This document shows, piece after piece, positions 21,473 through 33,130 of a DNA stretch of 64,000 nucleotides (position 1 is the first letter of the stretch; the number at the start of each line of letters is the position of its first letter). Source of the stretch: Hydractinia symbiolongicarpus. Lineage: Eukaryota; Cnidaria; Hydrozoa; Anthoathecata; Hydractiniidae. The DNA lies in NCBI RefSeq assembly GCF_029227915.1, contig NC_079875.1:13575001-13639000 (forward strand). Reading direction: 5' to 3'. Under the pieces are notes generated by a model that worked only from the letters and a program-made list of their open reading frames with translations, did not search any database and was not told where the DNA came from. A program made the position numbers and the translations under genes.

Positions 21473-24400
21473 AGGGAAAATTCCAATTCCTCCTTACAGA
21501 ATCTTTCCCGTAATTTCTCAGCAGTGTCGCACAAAATTTCTTCAGCTTGTATTTTTTCTCATGCTGATCTGTTAAACACAGTATGTACACCTTTTCCCAT
21601 TCGTAATCGAAGTCATCCAAGTTTTCGATAACATCGGGTGGTTGATTTAGTACCGCAGCAAGACCATTGTTGTTTCCATTACTTATGCGTGATTTTATTT
21701 TCTTACTGTTGCGTCTTGATCGATGCATACCCCATGCGATGTTGCTGCTGTAATCAGTTTGAAGCAATTGCAACAGCGACGTCTCTGAATATTTCATAGT
21801 CAATACATGATCTTTAATCTTTTCAACGACGTCGCTCCCTTCTGAAATAATATTTTGAGCTGGTTTGCTTTTTATTGTTGAGTTAAATGCTACAAAAATC
21901 ATTAAGTCATCTTCTTGTCTTATCTGCATCACTTGAACTTGTTTTAAGTATTTTATATTTTTCCGGTTTTTCCACAGATAAAATAATTGAGTGCCTATAT
22001 GGCGAAGCATCTGCTTTCTTCTGTTTGATGACATACTTTTTTGAAGACGCAATTTTTCACAACCTGCTCTAGGTTTGGCTCATGTGCCATTGGATCGGCA
22101 ATAGCCTACAATGATAAGGCTCTAGCCCAGGCGACTCGTTTCTCTTCGTCGCTCAGGGGTATTTCTCCAACATGTGAACTGAGCTCTGCAATTGCTGTTT
22201 GAAGATCATCCTTTTGATAAATATCATATCCTTTAATATCTATTTGCTGCAGGATCCACAATGCTCTATCGAATTCTTTTTTTTTAATTAGGTAATTCAG
22301 GGGCAACTGAGATCTTTGCGTTGTATCGTTTGTTGGAGGAACTCCTATATTCCTACCCGTTTCCGGACGAATATTGCCATTCTTAAAAAACCTTCTTTTG
22401 AATTTTTCATACCATACAGAATTTTTCATCGTTTGGTACTTTTCCATGATTGATAAAACATCCTCCTCCTTAGTGCTGATACTATACTTTATATCGTTAT
22501 CAAAATAGCCTTTAAAGTCTCCTGATAGAATCTCCATTTGGGTAAAGATAAAGATATTGTATCCATGGAAGAATATCTGGCAGTATAAAGATACCCATTG
22601 TTATAAACTTCATCTTGAAAAAAGACAGGATGTAACAGCAGTTCAGCAAGTAATTCCGTATTTTCATCCGTATTCAAACCGTCACCCGATTTTAAAAAAT
22701 CCTTAACAAAAGATCCTACGTATTTCTCCTCTTTTTGGAATGACAAAACCAATTGTGGAACATGATCAGCATCAATATAGAAGTTCTTCAATACATCTTC
22801 ATAATAAACATTTTTCATATGTTTATACAAAAACGCAGTAGCGGTTATGTTTTTGCTTTTAACAGCCTTTCCTAACGCTGACTTACCGTTTGTGTATGCG
22901 GGCAGTAATTTTAATTCCTCTGCCAAGTATTTCATCTGCTCTAGGTTCCCACTTAAAATCACATGAGCATAAATATCATAATTTATGCTAACGTCCATGC
23001 CTTGTAATGTTTCAGCCATCAATTTCTCATCGTTATCTCTATGATTCCATTGTGGACTCAACAGTTCCGAAAGATTGTCATTGTTTTCGCAATTGGTGCC
23101 TTCATTGTAGCTGCAGTTTGAGCCGAAGCATTTTAAATGAGTACCAATTTGTTTGTAGCTGAAAGAAAGAACAAACAGCCTCAGTTTAACATATTATCAA
23201 AGTATGATAATTTCAGAAAATTTCCTATTAGATTGGCATGTAGCAAGTTAAGCTGTTTCTAGAATTTGTACCACACCAGAAAGTAAAGCAATTAGCAGTT
23301 TTGTTAACTTCAAACGTGGCAAAAACATCATATGATTTGTCTATGTTTTCATAAAGATGCTGGAGGATAGCGTAGATGACGTTTTTAGCAATCAAGAAAT
23401 GGAAAACGAAGGAGATATGCTATAGGTAGAATCTAATCACAATTTCCTCAAGGCCTAAGAACGTGAAGGAATTCATTGTAAAGCTGCGTTAGCATTGCGT
23501 GTTAACATTAATTAAAGTAAGTTAATTTTATAACTTACCCAAAAACAATATGGAAACACGTAAACAATATTAGCTCAGATTTCTCTTCTTAGAATAAAAA
23601 ACTATGTAGCAAATGCCTTGAACATTACTAATTTCAGTTGAATTGGAGTCAACGTTTATGGTTTTTTTTTAATTCTTTTCGCTTAGTATAAATAGCTGGA
23701 AAGACTTTAAATATGCCTACGCCACACGTCCAAAATGCAAATTGACATATCATTTTCTATTTGTGTTGCCTTTGATGGATGTTGTAGTAAAATTGTACTA
23801 AAGAGTTAAACTGTACATTTTTTATGTTACTGTGGAAAGTTTATCATTTCTTGAACATGATAGTTTAGTAGGCGACGTTTCGGGAGATCCTTCTCCCATC
23901 ATCGGGCAAAGTGAAATGATGTTGAGCATGTATTTAATTGCAGAGGATCGAAATTCATAAAAAAAAATCATAAACAGGGAAATCCAATTCGACCAATAGT
24001 CTCTTGCACTGGAACACCGTTCACAACCTATCAAAATTTGTTGCTTTTATCCTCAGCAAATTTACAGCAAGTGACCACAGCAAAAAATCAAAAGAATTAA
24101 ACTGTGCAATTTTTATTAATATAACTGCCTTACTTGTGTTTTTTATTAAAAAAAAAAAAAAAAAAATCAAAACATACCACATAATAACGCAGCGTACTTT
24201 AGATTTAATCCGTGTTTCTTGATTCTAGTCCGTTTTATGTTTTTTAGCGTTTTCTTTTACTTAACTTTGAAAAAATTATTTTATATTTTCCTTATTTAAA
24301 ATTTGATAAACCACCTGTAAATGCATTTGTAAAGTTTATTTAAGGTATTCTGTACACTCTCATACGGGGGGTTAATCATCATTCATATCACACAACATAT

Positions 24401-25235
24401 AGAATTACAATATATAAGGATTTAAAAAGTAGTTAAAAAAACACCCCGTGAAAATCATAAACCGGAATGTTTAATATAATGAAACGCAATGCATCATGGT
24501 ACTCTAAGCCATTGACACTGTGACTTGAAGTAGGTCTTGAATGTTCTCGAAGTAGTTGGAAAGGGCTTGACTTTTATGAATGACTTTCATAGGAGCCTCA
24601 ATTTTTAATTTTGGGAGGACCCACGATTGAAAAGAAGAGATAACAACGAATTGAATTAAATTTTGATTCATGTAGTTGAATGAGTCGTATAATGCTGGTT
24701 TGAAAACTATAGCTTTCTAAGAATTTTAGTCAGCTTATTGCTTTAGATAATAAGATAATCATAAAAATAATTTTCTATCTAGAAAATGTATCATACATAA
24801 TTAACGTTACTAAATTTTTTGTACTCCTGTAATGGCTATAACTATACAGCTACTAGTATTGTAGAGTAGGTAATATTTTTTAGATCATGATGCTAGTAAA
24901 AAAAATACACATCGCCACTCACGTCTTGATGTCCTGCTCAAAAATTTGTAAATAACAAAAGTGGCGTGTATCTAGTGGATCGCTCATATATAATCTTTCT
25001 ATTTTCGTCTGGGGGAATTCATCAAGCTCTGCTAGCAGGGACGGGTGGATTTTGTCTCTATTATTGAAAATAATTTCGAGTAAGCCTCTCTCTGCGTGTC
25101 TTGTATAACAGGAAGGAACAATGGTAATCGAGCAAATACTCGATTGACTCGCCTAATTTTTTGCACTTAAAAAGGCTGTCGTTGACAAAACACTTGCAGC
25201 AAATGTTGTTATAAAATACTTTGGAGGAAGCAGAA
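21473..25235 (-). pseudogene. Broken gene of unknown family, at least two exons
   Basis: On the minus strand an exon at about 25235-24923 ends AAGAC|GTGAGT. The next begins after TTTCTTTCAG at 23158 and runs to a stop at 21471-21473. The phases agree and give ...FEQDIKT-YKQIGTHLKCF... The product would be about 650 residues. The first exon is Cys-rich (NNICCKCFVNDSLFKC). The second has a part that loosely resembles ankyrin helices (HVILSGNLEQMKYLAEEL) and a charged C-terminus. Four lesions break it: a one-base frameshift near 25085, another near 22535, an in-frame TAG at 22106-22108, and a shift near 22045. Codons on both sides of each lesion keep protein character, so decay is recent or the assembly has errors. 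I do not recognise the function. Confidence 0.6.
23827..23906 (-). repeat. Dispersed repeat with hammerhead-like boxes (copy 1)
   Basis: Bases 23827-23901 are almost identical, reversed, to 54834-54908. On the minus strand the order is CCGATGA (23905-23899), a GGGAG/CTCCC stem, GAAA (23881-23878), then GTC (23876-23874). This resembles the CUGAUGA ... GAAA ... GUC core of hammerhead ribozymes, with one core base changed (U4 to C) and an extra T before stem II. It lies in the intron of the broken gene. Hammerhead motifs are known from Penelope-like retroelements and retrozymes; membership here is inference. Confidence 0.45.
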
Positions 25236-28200
25236 TAGGAAAGCAGAGGTATAATGTAAGCAGATCTTTCTGATTTTTAGAACAGACTTGTCACAAAAAG
25301 CAGCTTTTATTAACACCTGCATGTGATATGATAGTTGTCGCTTAACCTCTAGTTATATATACTATAGTCAGTGACAACCACAACTTAGGCATAGTCTAAG
25401 TAAGCAACAATAATCTTCAGCGACTTAACTCTTCTAATGAGGTTATCAACATGGTTGGTGCTGTCTATTTCTAATTTTTGCGTTATCTCAGAAGGTATTT
25501 ATTTAGCTTGGCTTTTTAAAGGAGCGCGTGCGGTGTTTTACAGCGCCTTTATTTTTCGTCACCATTGGATTTATAAAAAAGCTAAATCTCCCGCTAGGTA
25601 TTTTAAACATGACTTCGCACAGCTTAAATAGCCTACTTCTAATCAAATGGATTAAGCCGATGTATAAATTTTGACTTGTAAATGTTAGTTTTGCAAATCA
25701 AAGCACACGAAACTTTACCTGTACGAATATATAGCTATAAAAGAGATGACTCGGGGCCTGAAGAAATTCCTGGAAAACGGTGACACTAACATCAGCAAAA
25801 ATTGGTACATTTTAAAAGTTTCAACCTACATTCTAAGTTCACTCCTGAACAATAATAACTAAATTTTGAACTTTGACAAGTTTAAAATGGGTGAATTTAT
25901 TTATAGAAATAGCATCCGCAATTACTGAAACTATCTGTCTTGTCTTAACATAGTTTGTCAAAGATTATAACATTGCATTGTCAGAACATATTATGCTTAT
26001 ATGTTGGCTATAGCTATGCATGTACTTATAATTTTGATTTCGGACAATGAATTTGGTGTTAGTCTTTACCGATGCATTATTGTAGAACTGTTGGAAAAAG
26101 TTAGCTAAAATAGACGATTGTAAAGTTTTGGTTAGATGATACTGGCATTCAGGACTACTTACAATGTAGGACATTGTGCTTTGAAATTCATGGTTAAAAT
26201 TTTGTTTATATTCCAGGTTTCAGCACCTCTAGAATTTCATTTGCAAAATAAACTTACGGAAAACAACATTTTCTAAAGAAAAAAAACTTAATTTGGCGAA
26301 TGGTAAAAAACAAAATCAATTGAAACATCTCTTTGACTGACATTTGTTGTCATGGATTTTTAACAGTCAGAAAATTACACGAAATGATGAACATAAGGAA
26401 TGGTTGGAGTTCAGCATAGGCTATTTCTTGTCTCCTTGATAAATGGAAGCTAGAATTTCAAAAAATAATTTAAAATAATCGTTTTAATTTCCCTTTAATA
26501 AGTTTCCATCTTATCGTAGTGTATCTAACACAAGCTATTTCTGGTCTCCTTGATAACTGAAAGCCAGGATTTTATAATTTCAATTGCCCTTTTTTACCGT
26601 ATAGTTGTGTATCGATCATAATCAATCATAGGTGCTGGTAGCCGGAGGGAAGAGAGGAGCTAAGAACCATTACTCTTTTTTTCTATGTTGCATAACTGCT
26701 TATTGAATTTTATTTCTCCTAATTATTAGTCACCAGTTTGCAAACTTCTTAGGTTCTATATCTTTAATAGTTATACTTGTCGGCTATTTCTCGCAACTAC
26801 CCTTTGATTCTTACTACCACTGCAATAACTTGCAAACATTCCTGGCTGCAACATCACACTTTTTTTCGAATTTTATTTCAAAAATGAGGACTGGTTTTGG
26901 AACACATCTAAATGTCATAAATTAAATATTTTTAATATGTCCTTTGTACAATAGATCGGTTTTGCCAACTCTCAGTTTGGCATGATCAATTACTCGAATA
27001 TCTTTAGTTACAACTATCATTTTTATAGACTAATTAAATAGGTGTGAAAATAACTAAATGTAGCTACATCAAACTACAAATTGAACAGCGGTGAAAGCCA
27101 TAGCCTCGTTCTGCGAGACGAAAACAGGTTAATGGTTATAAGAGACACAAGGCTGAGATTTCAACTGTTATCTTGCTGAAAAGTAAATTGATCAATTGAC
27201 TAGCTGTCTAAAAAGCATTTGAGGCTATTCAATAATTACGTACGTAACGCCTGAGGGGTGGTTTGGTTATGATCATTTTTGTTACTAACTGTTAGGAAAA
27301 TTTTGGCACGATGGAGGGACAGAGCTCTTTTGTTATGTAACAGAGAATTTTTATTTATGGCAGATATTTTTAGTTATTTTAGTGTCTGGTCTACATCTGG
27401 ACTTACGTAAAAGTACCAAAAATGTCATCTTGTGTGCTAAATAAATAGCCCTGTTGAATCTCTTTCTCTTATTAGAGCACTAGTTAACCTGTGTGTGGTG
27501 AAAATTGGCGAGTTATGATGGTACGTAATTACTGAATGACCGCTAAAAAAGGGGAATAAATTTTAATAAAATCGAAATTCTCTGGCTGTAGTGAAAGTGG
27601 TTAAAGCCGATCTTGGTAAAATTGGCACGCTTTCAAGAAAAATTCATTAATTTTTTTTTCAATTGGATAAAGAATTGTGCTCTTTGTTTGCGTGATGATT
27701 TTATAAAAATTGAACGAATCTTTTCAGGAAGGTTTGCAGGTCGAAACTCCTATTAGTACACTGACCGTCGTTTACCTACTTTTGCACTTCGCAACATTAT
27801 TTTTGTAATTAAACCCAGTCTTTTTGTTTTCACGCCCGTTAAAACAAAATTGATTTTTGTGAGCAAAGAAGTTGCTGTTATTCAGATGAAAAGAGACATA
27901 GTAAAAAGTATTTCGTCATTTTTAGAAATATGCCACCAATTGTTGACAACATATCAACAAATTAAAAAAATCATCTATTACGACATACATATTGAATTTC
28001 AGTTTGGACGTAATTCTTATATAAAAATGTCCAGGTATTATATTTGCAAATAGTGATATGCCTAAAAACTGTTATAACATGATAGACCAAACGCAAAATT
28101 CAAAGGTGGTATTTATCACATTATTTATACACTTAGTCATGCAGAGTTTTTAGCAAATAACTAATGTCAAATCAAAGACAGGAAATGAGACAAAATGAGA

Positions 28201-29142
28201 ACCAATCTAAGGTTTTAGTTGATGAATTAATGATAAAAAAACAATTTGTCTGCCTTGTTAGCAAAAAATGTTCCTATAATGTCATGAAAAACAACAGTCA
28301 CAAACACTTCAAAGGTTTAGTGCACCATCATGTACTCATGTACCACATATCTTCAAGTGAATCTGCGCTTAAAGTTTAAAATAGTCAACCACAACAAGCA
28401 AATTATTGATGATGAAAAGTTAGTAGAAAGAGCATTGTGGTGATTTACGGATTTCTTCAGTCAACAGAAAAATAATGAAATTTTGGCTGTCACAGAAATA
28501 TTAAGCAACGATTGTGACGATAACGAATAATTAAATCAATTTAATGATAATGATGTTATTGCGTTAGGCCGATTGGAAGAACGTCCTACACTTTTTGCGA
28601 GCTATTTTTCGCACTTTAACTTTAACAGCGAATCAAAACGTAGAAATCTACTTGAATTACGTGAGAATTTTTAATTAGATTTACATTTCAAGATGTCTAG
28701 TAACAACGCGAATGGCTTTACTTTTGCATTGAAATTCTACTTAAAATCGAATAAAAGCATAATGTGAAATAAATAAAAATATGTATTCAGATAAGCCATT
28801 GATAAGCCACATATACATTGTTTCCTCCAGACGTAAAGTAAAAATATCTATTAATCAAGTGTTCTGAGTAGAAAAAAAATTATTATGGCGGAGGTGCAAA
28901 GTAATAACCTTTTTCCTTAGAGACATTCAGGCATATGATGACGAGGTTGTCACATGTCTCTCTTGCGTTGTTATTCATGCTGCATAAAATAAATATAAAA
29001 CTTTGCTGCGACGAATATCTGCTATTTACATCTAGTGACCAGAAAATCACCAAATAAAGATACGACTGGGCGGAAAAGCTACTGTATGGAAACCGGACTT
29101 AAGACTTAATTGCTGCAGCTTCTGGTGCAAGTGCGAATATCT
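25236..29142. other. Gene-poor intergenic stretch
   Basis: No convincing gene. An ATG-led segment at 25437-25496 encodes a hydrophobic signal-like peptide (MRLSTWLVLSISNFCVISEG) followed by GTATTT, so it could be a first exon, but I found no partner. An imperfect duplication lies at 26420-26460 and 26531-26575 (GTCTCCTTGATAA.TG.AAGC.AG shared). The open frames at 27850-28379 show no domain. Confidence 0.45.
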
Positions 29143-31965
29143 TCACATTCTTTTCTCTATAACAACTTTATGAGAAGCAGGTCCTAAAAATAACCCTGGA
29201 ACGCCAATCATACTTGGTAGAGGATGATCTGGAGACTTTACAAATTTATATTTAGCTATCATTTGACTGATCACTAAAAAAAGCTCCATCTTTGCTAAAG
29301 ATTCAGCTAAGCATATACGACGACCAGCAGAGAAAGGTAAATACGCCTTGTGATGCCCTGGTGGTAATAACTTTCCTTCCTCATCAAGAAATCGCTCAGG
29401 ATGAAATTCCCATGGTTTTTCCCATTGTCTTTCATCTCTGTGTAATGCGTATCCGTTAAAAATAACCTAACCAGTAAATAAATGATGGTTATGTAAGTAC
29501 AAAATAAAACCTGAACTACGCCTTTATTTGAAAGAAGGTTGTACAATAATGTTTCACTAATAAAGTACAAACGATAAATTATATATGCAGTAAGAAATGC
29601 CTTCCTTTTTTATTGTATTATTTCCATACCTTCAATCTTCTCCTATCAGATCAGGCAAAACCTAATTAAAAAAATGACAAAGTTATACCTGTGTATCCTT
29701 TGGGATAGAATATCCAGCCAACGTCGTGTCGCATGTGGTCTTATGTGGAACAAACATGGGCGCTATCGAGCTCATTCTTAACGTTTCGTGCACAAATGCA
29801 TCCACATAAGGCAAGGATAACCTGTCGGACAGCACAGGTAATCTTTCCTTGCCAATGACGTTCATAATTTCTTGATAACACTTTTCTTGAGATTCTGGCG
29901 AATTGACTAAATATACTACAGACCAACGTAGAACAGTTGTTGTTGTTTCGGAGCCAGCTCCGACCATATCGTCCAACATGGCAATTAGTAATTCATCAGT
30001 TAGGTATGATTTGATAATCTGGTCCTCTTTTTCTGCTTCATTTAGTGCCGTCAATAAGGAATAAGCTAAATCACTTTTATTTTTCACTTTAGGGTCAAAT
30101 GTTTCTTTATGATGCTGCAAATGTCTTTTTATAACAGGATTGCGTAAACTTAGACCATACAAGATTGTCTTTATTCTTTTATTTGGCAGGTAGCGAAGAA
30201 TTGGAAACACATCAATGAAACTATCATATTCGAAACCACGCACGAACAGTGTATTAGATTTTATCAAGTTTTGAAATTCTGGATCATTTATTTCGTAGCG
30301 GTGACCAAAGATCATTGCACATACGACGTTCATCACGGCTAAACCTGAAAATGAAATCATATAAAGGTAAGTTCACACTGAAAGCATAGTTCTCTGTGGC
30401 ACGAAACATCGCCGCAACCCCTTTGCATTTTTTGTTCACATTGAATTTAAAATTATTTGATCAGAATTGGTGATCTTCGGAAAACAATGAAAAATTCTTA
30501 TTTAAGCATGTGGCAACGCAAAACGCTGCACAAAGGTTGGATTCGATCCAGCGTCATGCAGCAAACCGAAAGTGAGTATACGTCATTTTGCGGCTGCCAT
30601 GTGTAATCAATACCTACGTTGAACTTACTTTTTGGTGTTAATTTAGCTTAACTGCTTTTTTTTTCTTCAAAGCTTTTGGTGGCAATGTTTATGAGGTACC
30701 AATAGTGTATCATGGTTTAAAAAGCGTATTTTTTTGTACAAAGGTTTTTAATAAGATCGAACTGGTGGAAATTTTGCCAACTTACCGGAATTGTCGGAAT
30801 TAAATCCCTTTTCCCACATACTACTGTATGTGGGAAAAGGGATTTAAGTTCTATATAAATGGGAAATATTACTTTACCTAGCTCATGATGTAAATCAACA
30901 GGGACACCAAGTTGCTCATCAAATCTTTTGTGAAGTTCTCTACTCTCTCTTGTTACCAATTCTTCAATTGTTTTTATTCCACTACCATACATTTTCATAG
31001 ATTGGTGGCCCATTTTACGAAAGAATTGCCAACGACGACTGTAATCCGCAAACGCTATACCTGTATGAAGATTAATATAATATGTTTAAAATTATTTCCC
31101 CCGGATGACCTCTTCAATTTCTATTGGTACTGCTATTAACAGGGACCTCTTCAGTTCCTATTGGTACTGCTATTAACAAGAGTCCTTCGAAGGGGGTCCT
31201 AGTGCATTTAAAGCTCCCATTTGATCTACGAAAGTAGTGCAAACACAACAACCACTCAACTAGACAACCGCTCAACTAGACAACCGCCTAAGATATCAAT
31301 CCTATTTTCATGGTGAGCGCTAAGCAGAAAGGATAGATTCACACTTTAATAGTCTCTGGCATGACTTGACCGGGGTTTAAACCCAAGACCTCCCGCACTG
31401 GAAGCGAACGCTTTACCACAAGGCTAAAAGTAAGTAAAAACTTAATATTTATTTAAGTTTTGATAGAATAATTAATATTTAAGTTTTGATAAAACTATAA
31501 ATTATTGCTGAAGCAATTACTGAGCCTTCAATATTTCATAACCAGTATTATTAAAATCGAGTAATAAATTTCCCCTGTTTTTTTCCTTCCCGTTCGCGAT
31601 TATATGAAGTTTCAAATATACTGACCTTTTCCTCCTGTATTGGTCAAATTCAAAGTATACGTCGGTTTTCGACCAGCAAAGTCAACGCTTTTTGTAACTA
31701 ACCCTTCCAACACTTCCTTTGTTCCACTTACAACGATCGAAACTTCAGAGCCAATCAAGATCCTCATAACATCACCATGTTTTTTTGAAAGTATGCGCAA
31801 ATGCTCGTGCGCCATGATACCTAACTGATGCAAATTTCCAATAATTGGAAGAGGAAATGGTCCAGGTGGCATGCCAATTAAGCTACGATACACATGGAGG
31901 ACGTATGTTTTTAGAACGATATACACAGCTCCAAATGCAACAAGTAAGATCACTTCGTACAGCAT
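29143..31965 (-). CDS. Cytochrome P450 monooxygenase, CYP2-clan type
   Basis: This is a complete four-exon gene: 31965-31626, 31060-30878, 30344-29689 and 29466-29143 (TGA). All junctions are GT-AG with phases 1, 1 and 0, and the product is 500 residues, a normal microsomal P450 length. Landmarks are an N-terminal membrane anchor (residues about 3-24), the proline hinge PPGPFPLPIIGN (33-44), WQFFR of helix C (124-128), AGSETT in helix I (304-309, oxygen activation), ETLR of the ExxR motif (361-364), PERF (416-419) and the heme loop FSAGRRICLA (438-447) with Cys445 as heme ligand. The usual Gly after C-x is Ala here. It should sit in the ER membrane and use NADPH-P450 reductase to oxidise a small lipophilic substrate, which cannot be deduced from sequence. 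The start is the first Met before the anchor. Confidence 0.93.
30800..30847. repeat. Perfect 22-bp inverted repeat with 4-nt loop in P450 intron 2
   Basis: The left arm TTAAATCCCTTTTCCCACATAC (30800-30821, written here in the order TTAAATCCCTT / TTCCCACATAC) and its exact complement (30826-30847) flank TACT. The hairpin lies 31 bases upstream of the exon 2 donor side in genomic terms, inside the intron between exons 2 and 3. It has no evident coding role. Confidence 0.95.
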
Positions 31966-32678
31966 CTTGATAAGAGATGAAAGCTAAAACACAGCAAAAC
32001 AGGGTCTATAATTTAAGTTGTAAACTGTAGCTACTTATAAAAACTACAATAACACATATTTTCTTTTTTCATTTGCTTTCTTGTTATACTGAAATGACTA
32101 GTCATTAATTATTTAAGTCTTTCACAACCTAAGCACGTTATTTGAAATGTTTAATCCAGATTCTCACCTACCAGATTTGTCTTAAATCCAAATTCCGTCC
32201 AACACCTTTTTTCTTTCAGCCTAAGATTTGTATACAATCAGTAAGTTCTTCATCTAATAGAAGACATTCTCTCATCACTTGATCAATTCAAACAAATGTT
32301 AAAACATAGACAATGATCATAATTATTTTCAATATTTGAGATAGATGCACTCCTTATCTTTGTTCCTTACCTTTCATAAAATGGTTTAGTGACTTAGTAC
32401 TACAACTGTTAACTAACGAACTAGTGTCTTCTTCTTGCTTCGTGATAACCACTCTAGCTAACCCTTTTGGGTATACGCAATCAATAATTAGGAAATTCTA
32501 GGTAATACGACATTAGCTATAGATCTGTATTTTGTGTTTACTGCAAAAGTACTCCTAAACACCGAAGAAAAAATATTACGAAAAAATAGTGTTTGAATAT
32601 TTTTAGACTTATAATCAATAGAAATATATATTCTATTGGAAATTATGCATATTCTCGGGATATTCTGTGTAAGGGTTA
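31966..32678. other. Upstream region of the P450 gene
   Basis: This holds the presumed promoter and 5' UTR of the minus-strand P450. I see TA-rich stretches but no element I can call with confidence. Confidence 0.4.
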
Positions 32679-33127
32679 AGGCTAAAATACACGGTAAGTT
32701 TAAACGGACCGTTTAGTTGTAAGAAAAAAACTTATAAGTTTCGTTGCAGGTAATATACCTGTCTACACGTTAAGATAAGTTGTATAAGTTTTTTAAAAAA
32801 ACTCTCTTTTTACAATGAATACCAAAGGAAAACACGTAAATATTCCGTGGCGGGTATTGTTTAGCAGCAGCAGGGTAAATGTTTGAAGAAAAAAACCGGT
32901 TATGATTAGAAATTGAAAAATAAGGTCAAATCTTTAGTTTAAACAATAGCTCATTAATCATTCTGTTAATTTCAATCGAAAAAAACTTAGCAAAAGTTGA
33001 ACATGTCCAACTTTTAAAAAAACTTATAAAACCGAAAAAAGTTGTACATCTTTGCTGTTTACACGGTAAGTTTTTTTATCTTACATTTAAACGGTCCGTT
33101 TAAACTTACTTACGTGTATTTTAGCCT
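32679..33127. mobile_element. 449-bp MITE with TTA target duplication (Harbinger-like)
   Basis: The left end AGGCTAAAATACACGGTAAG and the right end, reversed, AGGCTAAAATACACGTAAGT form terminal inverted repeats. Both continue into GTTTAAACGGACCGTTTA. TTA flanks the element on both sides (32676-32678 and 33128-33130). No coding capacity remains, as expected for a MITE. A 3-bp TTA duplication and short element length fit PIF/Harbinger derivatives; the superfamily is inferred from the duplication alone. It lies about 0.7 kb upstream of the P450 start. A truncated relative is at 15985-16128. Confidence 0.8.
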
Positions 33128-33130
33128 TTA

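Noticed and set aside
25437-25496. Possible signal-peptide exon followed by GTATTT
   Set aside because: No downstream exon with matching phase could be shown, and the distance to any known gene is large.
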